34,757 nt of DNA from an uncultured Collinsella sp. (GTDB taxonomy: Bacteria > Actinomycetota > Coriobacteriia > Coriobacteriales > Coriobacteriaceae). Numbering within the stretch: position 1 is the first letter of the stretch; each line of letters opens with the position of its first letter. The position numbers were made by a program, and so were the translations under genes. The stretch lies in contig CAJLLB010000002.1 of NCBI GenBank assembly GCA_905207425.1, forward strand, positions 1 through 34,757, in the 5' to 3' direction. The notes beneath the pieces are model-generated. The model saw only the letters and a list, made by a program, of their open reading frames with translations, was not told where the DNA came from and did not search any database. Below are positions 1 to 6,822 of the stretch, one piece after another.

Positions 1-757
1 CCGCCACGGAGTGTATCTTGGTCGTTTCGAGCGCCTCTTCGCGCGAAAGCGGCGGCAGGATCGTCGGCAGACGCCGTGCGAGCATCGTCTTGCCCGATCC
101 CGGAGACCCGATCATGAGCAAGCCGAGTTCTCCTGCCGCCGCAAGCGCCATGCCGCGTTTAGCGACTTCCTGCCCCAGCACGTCTGCATAGTCGAGCTCG
201 GGCTCAAAGGTCGCCTCGACACCCTCGGAATCCAAGTAGTGCCGTGCGGCATCGCCCATGCCATGAGCAAGCTGAGACAGATGGTCGATAAAGCCGCAAT
301 CTACGCCCGCGAGTGGCACATGCTGGTCGGACCTGCCGGCGATAAAAGACAGCCCCATGTCGCGAGCCAATAGCTGAAACGCCACCTCGCCCTTGACGGG
401 AAGCACCGTACCGTCCAGACCAAGCTCACCTGCGATAAGGCAGCGATCGAGGTTGTCACGGGGAATCTGCTCATCGGCCGCTAGAACCGCGATGGCGATG
501 GGCAGGTCAAAGCCGCTACCGGTCTTGCGGATATCGCCGGGTGCCAGGTTAACGGTAATGCCCGAGCGCGGGATCTCGAACCCGGCGGAGCGCATCGCGC
601 AGCGAATACGACCGCGTGACTCCATCACCTCCATACTCGGAATGCCGAGCATCTGGATGCCCGGAACGCCACCGGCAAGCGAGACCTCGACCGTGACGTG
701 AATCGCCTCGACGCCGCGGATGCAGGCCGCGTGAACGGCAAACGTCTCGAACGCCAT
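1..757 (-). CDS. comM: ComM/YifB family Mg-chelatase-like AAA+ ATPase, 3' part missing
   Basis: The first 252 codons are present; the gene runs off the left edge of the window. The N-terminal part is the ChlI-like domain typical of ComM/YifB, with the family stretch NLAPGDIRKTGSGFDLPIA near residues 70-87. A Walker A motif, GSPGSGKT, lies near residues 217-224. In Gram-negative competence ComM is a DNA helicase that helps branch migration during integration of transformed DNA; in other bacteria the role of YifB is less clear. The ATG at 757-755 overlaps the stop codon of the upstream yraN-like gene by one base (TGATG), so the two are translationally coupled. Next to dprA-type genes this pair often forms a DNA-processing cluster; any dprA homologue would lie outside the window. 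Confidence 0.9.
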   Translation of the reverse strand, partial: MAFETFAVHAACIRGVEAIHVTVEVSLAGGVPGIQMLGIPSMEVMESRGRIRCAMRSAGFEIPRSGITVNLAPGDIRKTGSGFDLPIAIAVLAADEQIPRDNLDRCLIAGELGLDGTVLPVKGEVAFQLLARDMGLSFIAGRSDQHVPLAGVDCGFIDHLSQLAHGMGDAARHYLDSEGVEATFEPELDYADVLGQEVAKRGMALAAAGELGLLMIGSPGSGKTMLARRLPTILPPLSREEALETTKIHSVA

Positions 758-1242
758 CACGACACCTGCCAATCGAACGCGTTGTACTGATGCTCGATCT
801 CGGCGATATGCCCGCCGCGGATGGTGACACCCACAGCATCGAAGCGAATCGCCTTGAGCGGATAATGCTCCATGAGATAGCAACTTGCGATGCGGCGGTA
901 GCGGCGTTGCTTTTGGGCGTCCACGGCCTCCTCGGGAAAGACCCGCGTGGTGCAATCCAGCGAAACGCGTCTGGTCTTGACCTCGGCCATCACCACGACA
1001 TCGTCGAGCTCATCGAGCAGCACCAGATCGGCCTCGCCCTCGGTGCAACGATAGCCCTGCTCCAGCAAGGTGTAGCCGCGCTCGTTAAAGTAGTCGATGG
1101 TGATCAGCTCGCCCAGCATGCCTAGCTCGCGGGGACTGAGTCCCTTGATAAACTCGGGCGTCATCGCCCCGGAGTCGAGCTCGCCGTTTTCCCAACGCTC
1201 CTTGAGCTGCTGCGTCTTGCTCTTTTTGCTTGCGGCACTCAT
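757..1242 (-). CDS. YraN family (UPF0102) putative endonuclease
   Basis: A 161-residue protein of the YraN/UPF0102 family, which has a restriction-endonuclease-like fold. The signature is visible: GELITIDYFNERGY followed by EGEADLVLLDE and then VVMAEVKTRR, the spaced E, D and E-x-K residues of the nuclease core. The biochemical function of the family is not firmly known; a role in DNA processing or Holliday-junction metabolism is often suggested from its linkage with comM, dprA and rnhB. I chose the ATG at 1242-1240 because GGAG precedes it at normal spacing; a longer upstream reading frame has no ribosome binding site and no conservation. The first 25 residues (lysine-rich) precede the family domain. 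It is coupled to comM by the one-base overlap. Confidence 0.85.
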   Translation of the reverse strand: MSAASKKSKTQQLKERWENGELDSGAMTPEFIKGLSPRELGMLGELITIDYFNERGYTLLEQGYRCTEGEADLVLLDELDDVVVMAEVKTRRVSLDCTTRVFPEEAVDAQKQRRYRRIASCYLMEHYPLKAIRFDAVGVTIRGGHIAEIEHQYNAFDWQVS

Positions 1243-1340
1243 GGGGTCTCCTTTCCCGCACACTGCATTGCCCCGATGATGAGGGCACCTTTCATGCGGG
1301 TAAGTACCGGAAGCAAACCAAAAGCTGACCAAATGCCGTC

Positions 1341-1381
1341 AAAAAACGGGCCGTACGCAACAATGGTGTTGCATACGGCCC
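1341..1381 (-). terminator. Intrinsic terminator downstream of rnhB
   Basis: On the minus strand a 14-bp stem (arms 1368-1381 and 1348-1361, one G-T wobble) closes a 6-base loop and is followed by a run of six T. It lies 50 bases past the rnhB stop and 99 bases before the yraN-like start, so the yraN-comM pair needs its own promoter in 1243-1340. I see no convincing -35/-10 pair there. Confidence 0.9.
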
Positions 1382-1431
1382 GCTACCAGCAGGTTTATAA
1401 AACCCCAGAGGTCCATGTCTCCACAATTGGC

Positions 1432-2220
1432 CTAGAAAAGGCGCTCAGTCTGCAGAAAGTTTCCGCAAAAGCTCACGCGGTGCAGCGGACAAAGTCCATG
1501 TTTGCGAATGGCCTCGATGTGCTCGGGGCTCGCATAGCCCTTCGACTCGGCCAGATGGTACTCGGGATACTCGGCGTCGTACTCGACCATCATCTCGTCA
1601 CGCGTGACCTTGGCCATGATGGACGCCGCGGCGATGCAGGCGATCTTGGCATCGCCCTTCACCACATCGCGCTCGTTAGGAACGGCGCCCAAGGGGTTGC
1701 CATCCATAAGCACGCAATCGGGCTCGAGCCCCGTATCGGCCACGGCGCCCGCAACGGCGGTACGGATAGCACGGGCCATGCCCATCTCATCGATATCCTT
1801 AGGCGCGATATGGCAAAAACCGATCGCCGTCGCCACCTCGGCAATCTTCACTGAGAGCAACTCGCGGCGCGCCGGCGTGAGCTTTTTGGAATCGTTGATG
1901 CCCCAGACGCGCGGCTCCATAGGAAGGCAGACAGCGCATACCGTCAAAGGACCGGCCACCGATCCGCGACCCACCTCGTCGACACCAACGACCACTCCAT
2001 CGCCGCCAAGCTCATGCATAAGCTCGTACATGTCATTGACGCGCTCGCGCTCGGCAAGCTCTTTGGCATGGCGTTTGAGGGCGCGTTCGCAAGCCTTGAT
2101 CACCTGCTGGCGCGGGTCCTCGCGATAATGCTCCACGAGGGCGGGAATCTCCTCAAACGTGGCGCTCGCCAACTCACCGGCAACCCGCGATGCCGAAACC
2201 GAGCTCGTCATGTTGGCCAT
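1432..2220 (-). CDS. rnhB: Ribonuclease HII
   Basis: A 262-residue RNase HII that cleaves RNA in RNA-DNA hybrids and excises single ribonucleotides from DNA. The hallmark GVDEVGRGSVAGP is present near residues 79-91 with the first two acidic ligands (D81, E82). The later acidic site falls in LMDGNP (about D173), followed by the conserved AKVTRDEMM segment. About 70 residues precede the catalytic domain, which is a little longer than E. coli RNase HII. I chose the ATG at 2220 because AGGAGG stands 7 bases upstream. The gene starts only about 29 bases after the rplS terminator, so there is little room for a separate promoter, and read-through from rplS is likely. The rplS-rnhB linkage is common in bacteria. 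Confidence 0.95.
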   Translation of the reverse strand: MANMTSSVSASRVAGELASATFEEIPALVEHYREDPRQQVIKACERALKRHAKELAERERVNDMYELMHELGGDGVVVGVDEVGRGSVAGPLTVCAVCLPMEPRVWGINDSKKLTPARRELLSVKIAEVATAIGFCHIAPKDIDEMGMARAIRTAVAGAVADTGLEPDCVLMDGNPLGAVPNERDVVKGDAKIACIAAASIMAKVTRDEMMVEYDAEYPEYHLAESKGYASPEHIEAIRKHGLCPLHRVSFCGNFLQTERLF

Positions 2221-2248
2221 ACCAGGCCCTCCTTGCATGCAAATCAGA

Positions 2249-2279
2249 TAAAAAGAAGGGCCACCCGAAGGTGACCCTT
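2249..2279 (-). terminator. Terminator between rplS and rnhB
   Basis: Minus-strand stem AAGGGTCACC / GGTGGCCCTT (one G-T wobble) with a TTCG tetraloop, followed by CTTTTTAT. It has classical intrinsic terminator shape. Because rnhB begins 29 bases downstream without an obvious promoter, it probably acts as an attenuator that lowers rnhB expression relative to L19. Confidence 0.85.
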
Positions 2280-2313
2280 GTGTCCAAACGAGTGGACAGA
2301 CGCTGCGATCTTC

Positions 2314-2655
2314 TTAGCGCTTCTCGGGGATGCGAGCAGCCTTGCCCACCTTGTCGCGGAGGTAGTACAGCTTGGCGCGACGGACGCGACCATGACGAAC
2401 GACCTCGAGCTTGGCGATCTTGGGGCTGTGAAGCGGGAAGGTACGCTCAACACCGACACCGAAGGACATCTTGCGGACGGTGAAGGTCTCGCGGGCACCG
2501 GCGCCGGCCATGCGGATGACGTCGCCCTGGAAGACCTGGATGCGCTCGCGGTCGCCTTCCTTAATGCGGTAGTGAACCTTGACGTTGTCGGCGACGCGAA
2601 CCTGAGGAATGTCCTCGCGGATCTGCTGACGCTCGATTGCGCGGATGTAATCCAT
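2314..2655 (-). CDS. rplS: 50S ribosomal protein L19
   Basis: A 113-residue L19, a large-subunit protein at the 30S-50S interface. The family core is clear: [48 protein letters not shown] and [18 protein letters not shown]. The start is the ATG at 2655 ([11 protein letters not shown]), with an AAGGAA Shine-Dalgarno about 8 bases upstream; a TTG two codons earlier is less well placed. A promoter lies at 2725-2752 and a strong terminator follows the gene, so rplS forms a short unit with limited read-through into rnhB. Confidence 0.97.
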   Translation of the reverse strand: MDYIRAIERQQIREDIPQVRVADNVKVHYRIKEGDRERIQVFQGDVIRMAGAGARETFTVRKMSFGVGVERTFPLHSPKIAKLEVVRHGRVRRAKLYYLRDKVGKAARIPEKR

Positions 2656-2724
2656 GTGCAATTCCTTACTCTTCTAGAGGTGCCGTACCACCATGGCCGG
2701 CACGTAGTTGAACAAACGTATTCG

Positions 2725-2752
2725 AGTATACACGCGCGGGTTTCTGCTGCAA
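2725..2752 (-). promoter_or_regulatory. Probable promoter of rplS
   Basis: Minus strand: TATACT (-10, 2725-2730) preceded by a 16-base spacer and TTGCAG (-35, 2747-2752). This gives a leader of about 65 bases before the rplS ATG. The -10 is close to consensus and the -35 matches in only half its positions. Confidence 0.5.
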
Positions 2753-2798
2753 GAACAATTTTTTACGCAGACAAAAAGACAAAACCCGCACATGATAA

Positions 2799-2826
2799 CC
2801 GCCCGTCTCACAAATGAGACGGGCGG
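2799..2826 (-). terminator. Terminator hairpin downstream of ppdK
   Basis: A perfect 11-bp stem, CCGCCCGTCTC / GAGACGGGCGG, with a 6-base loop, 40 bases past the ppdK stop. The following T tract on the minus strand is poor (TTATC), so termination may rely mainly on the strong stem. Confidence 0.7.
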
Positions 2827-2865
2827 CATGAAGGGGGGCTACACTAGGCGTCTACGCCCAAAACG

Positions 2866-5616
2866 TTAGGCGGGACGCTTGGCCTCGAGCTTGGCCTGGG
2901 CGGCAGCCAAGCGCGCGAGGGGCACGCGGTAGGGCGAGCAGGACACGTAGTCCACGTCGGCCACGTTAAACAGGCCCTTGATGGACTTGGGGTCGCCGCC
3001 GTGCTCACCGCACACGCCAAAGTGCATGTCGGGGTTGGTGGCACGGCCCTTCTCGACGGCCATGCGTACCAGCTCGAGTACTGCCGTATCGATGGTCTCG
3101 AAGGGGTTGTCCTTCAGAATCTTCTTATGCATGTACAGCGGGATGAACTTAGCCTCGGCGTCGTCACGCGAGAAACCGAAGGTCGTCTGGGTGAGGTCGT
3201 TGGTGCCAAAGCAGAAGAAGTCGGCATGGTGGGCGATCTCGTCAGCGACCATGCAGGCGCGCGGCAGCTCGAGCATCGTGCCCACGGGAATATTGAGCTC
3301 GACGCCTTCTTCGACGGAAACCTCGGCGATCACGCGCTCGATGACCTCGCGGGTCTGGACATGCTCGGCCGTGATGGAAACGAGCGGAACCATGATCTCG
3401 GGGCGCGGATCGACGCCCTCCTTGATTAGGCGGGCAGCGGCCGTGGCGACGGCGCGAACCTGCATGAGCGGCAGATCGCTAAAGACGACGGACAGGCGAA
3501 CGCCGCGCAGGCCGAGCATCGGGTTGGACTCGATCATGCCGTCGATACGACGCAGGCGGGCGCGCAGGACGGCAAGCTCTTCCTCGCTGGCGCCGGCGGC
3601 TTCCTTCTTGGTGATGGCGACCTCGAGGTCGCGAGGATTATCCAGGAACTCATGAAGCGGCGGATCGAGCAGGCGGACGACCACATCGCGACCGGACATG
3701 GTCTTGAACATCGCCAGGAAGTCCTCGGTCTGAACCTTGAGCAGGTCGGCCAGGGCCTGCTGCTTCACGGCCTCATCGTCAGACAGGATAAAGCTCTGGA
3801 TGATGTTCTTACGGTCGCCTAGGAACATGTGCTCGGTGCGGCACAGGCCAATAGCCTCGGCGCCAAACTCGAGTGCGAGCTCGGCATCCTCGGGATTGTC
3901 GGCGTTGACGCGCACATGGTTGGCATGGCCACAGGTCTCGTCCAGACGAATCTCATCGGCCCAGGACAGGATAGTGTCCAGATCGCCGGTGAGCTCGGCC
4001 GAGACCAGATCAACGGCGCCGTCGACGACGATACCCTGGGTACCGTCGATGGAAATGACATCGCCCTCGCGCAGCACGCGGTCGATGCCCTCGATACGCA
4101 CGACCTTCTCGGCGGCGTCGATGTGGAAGCGCTCAACGCCGCAGACACAGGGCGTACCCATGCCGCGGGCGATAACGGCGGCATGGCTCGTCTTGCCACC
4201 GTGGCTGGTCAGGATGCCCTCGGCGGCGACCATGCCCTTCAGGTCGTCGGGGTTGGTCTCCCAACGAACCAGAATGACCTTGTGACCCTCGGCGGAACGC
4301 GCGACAGCGTCGTCGCTCGAGAACACGACCTCGCCCACGGCGGCACCGGGGCTGGCATTAAGACCGCTGGCGAGAGCCTCGTACTTCTTGGAGGCGTCGA
4401 ACTGCGGGTGAAGGAGCTGGTCGAGTTGCGCGGGATCGATGCGGCTCACGGCCTCTTCGCGGGTGATCAGGCCTTCCTCGACCATTTCGATGGCGATGCG
4501 CAGGGCGGCGGTGGCGGTGCGCTTGCCCACGCGGGTCTGGAGCATCCAGAGCTTGCCCTGCTCGATGGTAAACTCGATATCGCACATATCGCGGTAATGA
4601 TCCTCGAGCGTCAGGAACACGCGCTCGAGCTCCTCACCTGCGGACTCGAGGCCCGGGGTGGTCTTGAGGTCGGCGATGGGCTCGGTGTTGCGGATACCGG
4701 CGACGACGTCCTCGCCCTGGGCATTAACCAAAAAGTCACCGTAGAACTCCTTGGTGCCGTCGGCCGGATTACGCGTAAAGGCGACGCCTGTCGCAGAGGT
4801 CTCGCCCTTGTTGCCAAAGGCCATGGCCTGCACGTTGACGGCGGTGCCGAGCTCGTCGGAGATGCCGTGCTGTTTGCGATAGATGCAGGCGCGCTCGTTC
4901 ATCCAGCTGCCAAAGACGGCCTGGATGGCAAGGCGCAGCTGGAGCTCCGGATCGTGTGGGAAGACGGGCTTGCCATCGGCGACCTCGAGCTCGGGATACA
5001 GGGCGGCATCGACGTTCTCGGAGAAGATGCCCTTAAAGGTCTCGACGAGTTCCTGCAGGTCCTCGGCCGAAAGCTCGGAATCGACGCGAACGCCGGCGAC
5101 CAGGCGGGCCTGGGTCAGGGCGTTCTCGAACAGGTCGGCATCGACACCCATGACGACGTTGGAGAACATCTGGATAAAGCGACGATAGCTATCCCAGGCA
5201 AAACGCGGGTTCTGCGTCTGCGCGATGAGGCCCTGGACGGAATCGTCATTGAGGCCCAAGTTGAGGACCGTGTCCATCATACCGGGCATGGAGAACGGAG
5301 CGCCCGAACGAACCGACACGAGCAGCGGATCGGAGGCGTCGCCGAGCTTCTTGCCGCAGCGGGCCTCGAGGTCCGCCTCGGCGGCAACGATCTCATCGAG
5401 TGCGCCCTCGGGCCACACGTTGCCGGCACCGGAGTACTCGACGCAAGTCTGGCAGGTAATGGTAAAGCCACCGGGAACCGGCAGGCCGATACGGCTCATC
5501 TCGGCAAGGTTAGCGCCTTTGCCGCCAAGCACGAAGTTCATGGACTTGTCGCCCTCGGTGACACAGGTGCCCTGGGCGTCGGTTCCAAAACGGTAAACCC
5601 TCTTGCAATCGCTCAC
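2866..5616 (-). CDS. ppdK: Pyruvate, phosphate dikinase (PPDK)
   Basis: A 916-residue PPDK that interconverts pyruvate + ATP + Pi and PEP + AMP + PPi through a phosphohistidine. The N-terminal ATP-grasp domain contains FVLGGKGANLAEM and the SGAPFSMPGMMDTVLNLG segment. The central swivelling domain contains TSHGGKTSHAAVIARGMG with the catalytic His (about H478). The C-terminal TIM barrel contains GLCRTEHMF, GTNDLTQTTFGFSRDD and the catalytic Cys in HFGVCGEHGG (about C869). Length and motifs are complete. I chose the GTG at 5616 (MSDCKRVYRFG) because AAGGGG lies about 7 bases upstream; an ATG 7 codons earlier would put this site inside the coding region. The regulator that acts on the active-site threonine next to the His is encoded just upstream, so expression and activity control are linked. 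Confidence 0.97.
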   Translation of the reverse strand: MSDCKRVYRFGTDAQGTCVTEGDKSMNFVLGGKGANLAEMSRIGLPVPGGFTITCQTCVEYSGAGNVWPEGALDEIVAAEADLEARCGKKLGDASDPLLVSVRSGAPFSMPGMMDTVLNLGLNDDSVQGLIAQTQNPRFAWDSYRRFIQMFSNVVMGVDADLFENALTQARLVAGVRVDSELSAEDLQELVETFKGIFSENVDAALYPELEVADGKPVFPHDPELQLRLAIQAVFGSWMNERACIYRKQHGISDELGTAVNVQAMAFGNKGETSATGVAFTRNPADGTKEFYGDFLVNAQGEDVVAGIRNTEPIADLKTTPGLESAGEELERVFLTLEDHYRDMCDIEFTIEQGKLWMLQTRVGKRTATAALRIAIEMVEEGLITREEAVSRIDPAQLDQLLHPQFDASKKYEALASGLNASPGAAVGEVVFSSDDAVARSAEGHKVILVRWETNPDDLKGMVAAEGILTSHGGKTSHAAVIARGMGTPCVCGVERFHIDAAEKVVRIEGIDRVLREGDVISIDGTQGIVVDGAVDLVSAELTGDLDTILSWADEIRLDETCGHANHVRVNADNPEDAELALEFGAEAIGLCRTEHMFLGDRKNIIQSFILSDDEAVKQQALADLLKVQTEDFLAMFKTMSGRDVVVRLLDPPLHEFLDNPRDLEVAITKKEAAGASEEELAVLRARLRRIDGMIESNPMLGLRGVRLSVVFSDLPLMQVRAVATAAARLIKEGVDPRPEIMVPLVSITAEHVQTREVIERVIAEVSVEEGVELNIPVGTMLELPRACMVADEIAHHADFFCFGTNDLTQTTFGFSRDDAEAKFIPLYMHKKILKDNPFETIDTAVLELVRMAVEKGRATNPDMHFGVCGEHGGDPKSIKGLFNVADVDYVSCSPYRVPLARLAAAQAKLEAKRPA

Positions 5617-5691
5617 GATACTTCCCCTTCCATGCACTAACGCGCACGACCGTGGTAACGAATCGACCCACCGGATGCGGGCCGTGAGGGA

Positions 5692-5697
5692 ACTATA
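5692..5697 (-). promoter_or_regulatory. Possible -10 element of ppdK
   Basis: TATAGT on the minus strand, about 76 bases upstream of the ppdK GTG. No good -35 stands 16-18 bases further upstream, which would fit an activator-dependent promoter; the GGTAAA repeats at 5739-5777 would then lie at roughly -53 to -91. This is inference from spacing only. Confidence 0.3.
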
Positions 5698-5738
5698 CGG
5701 CGCGTTTTGGGCAGGCTTGAGCAGAGGATGCGCGGTTT

Positions 5739-5786
5739 GGTAAACGTGCTAAAACTGGCGGTAAACGGTAGGTAAAGGTGGTTACC
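5739..5786. repeat. Phased GGTAAA repeat cluster upstream of ppdK
   Basis: On the plus strand GGTAAAC occurs at 5739 and 5760 and GGTAAAG at 5771, spaced 21 and 11 bases, which is two turns and one turn of the helix. An inverted GGTTACC follows at 5780-5786, and a further copy in the opposite orientation (CTTTACC) lies at 5845-5851. This looks like a binding-site array for a regulator, although no protein is identified. Confidence 0.45.
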
Positions 5787-5809
5787 TTATGAAGAGACCA
5801 CTTCAATAA

Positions 5810-5830
5810 ACTTGCAGGTCAAATGCAAGT
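5810..5830. repeat. Inverted repeat in the ppdK upstream region
   Basis: ACTTGCA (5810-5816) and TGCAAGT (5824-5830) form a perfect 7-bp inverted repeat with a 7-base spacer, in an AT-rich stretch between the regulator gene and ppdK. It could be an operator for a dimeric regulator or a weak hairpin. The rest of 5617-5912 (296 bases) holds no supported ORF. Confidence 0.4.
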
Positions 5831-5912
5831 AATTTGCTAAATCGCTTTACCATTATCGTGCATTATTTTTAGTTAGTCTTTTTAGACGGGGCTTTTTAGC
5901 TACCCCAATAAG

Positions 5913-6788
5913 CTAGCTTTGTTGGGCTCGACGGGCGGCGCGGCGGGCGCGGGCTTCTTGGATTTCCTCCAAGTGGCTGATGATCTCGGAGGCGCTCTCC
6001 TCGATGGCCTTGCCGTCGGTACGTACCACAAAGCAGCCTAGGCGCTTCATGAGCGCACGGGCTTCCTCGAGCTCGCTGTGCACGCTCTCGGGCTCGGCAT
6101 AGGAGCCGGCAACGGCACGAGCGTAGTCATCGCCCAAGCGGCTATCGCGAATTTCAGAAATCACATCGACGGTCGAAATCAGGCCGAACAGGCGCATCGG
6201 GTCAACCTCGTAAATCGACTTCGGCGGCTCCATGCCATGGGCCAACGGAACATTGGCAACCTTGTAGCCCTGATAAGCCAGATACATCGACAGCGGCGTC
6301 TTGGACGTGCGCGATACGCCCAGCAGCACGATATCGGCACCCGACAAATCGTCGCAACCGCGCCCGTCATCGTGCTCAACGAAATATTCCATGGCCTCGA
6401 TACGATGGAAATAGCGGTCATCGGTCCTGTGAATCACGCCCGCGACGCCTTTGGGCGGCACACCGATGAGCGACGATAGCACGGCGAGCGTCGGACCGAT
6501 CAGGTCGACCGAACGGATATGCAGCATGCCCAGGTAATCGAGCACGCGGGCGCGAAGCGCCGGATCGACAATGGTGTGAAACACGGCAATATCGCGATGG
6601 TCGGCATCGACGCGCGGGCCCACAAACGACTCCACCTGCTCCACCGAGGTCACCTTGGGCAGGCGCAACAAACGAAAAGCCCCTTCATCAAATTGCCCGG
6701 ACGCCGCAAGCACCACCTCACAAGCGGTATCGCCGAGCGAGTCGGAGATAACGATAACGGTGGGACGAGCGGTGACCGGGCAATCCAT
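5913..6788 (-). CDS. PPDK regulatory protein (bifunctional kinase/phosphorylase, DUF299)
   Basis: A 291-residue member of the DUF299/PSRP family. Bacterial members inactivate PPDK or PEP synthase by ADP-dependent phosphorylation of the threonine next to the catalytic His and reactivate it by Pi-dependent dephosphorylation. The family N-terminus VIVISDSLGDTA (residues 11-22) and the P-loop-like GVSRTSKTPLSMYLA (157-171) are both present, as is VPPKGVAGVIHRTDD. Adjacent ppdK tells which target this one serves. The ATG at 6788 has AGGAG at good spacing. The gene starts 34 bases after glyS and probably belongs to a glyQ-glyS-regulator transcript. The C-terminus ends in an Arg/Ala-rich helix. Confidence 0.92.
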   Translation of the reverse strand: MDCPVTARPTVIVISDSLGDTACEVVLAASGQFDEGAFRLLRLPKVTSVEQVESFVGPRVDADHRDIAVFHTIVDPALRARVLDYLGMLHIRSVDLIGPTLAVLSSLIGVPPKGVAGVIHRTDDRYFHRIEAMEYFVEHDDGRGCDDLSGADIVLLGVSRTSKTPLSMYLAYQGYKVANVPLAHGMEPPKSIYEVDPMRLFGLISTVDVISEIRDSRLGDDYARAVAGSYAEPESVHSELEEARALMKRLGCFVVRTDGKAIEESASEIISHLEEIQEARARRAARRAQQS

Positions 6789-6822
6789 GCGGGGCTCCTT
6801 TTGCGCTTATGCGCAGGCTAGC

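Noticed and set aside
549..839. 96-codon frame on the minus strand overlapping comM and the yraN-like gene
   Set aside because: It lies in a different frame from both conserved genes and has no conserved content; it is a shadow.
1243..1340. Promoter for the yraN-comM pair
   Set aside because: A promoter is expected after the rnhB terminator, but the TTGACG and TTGGTC candidates have no -10 at suitable spacing.
5878..5912. Terminator after the PPDK regulator gene
   Set aside because: Only short, imperfect stems (GGGG/CCCC and GTCT/AGAC) are present, without a proper stem-loop and T run; not strong enough to call.
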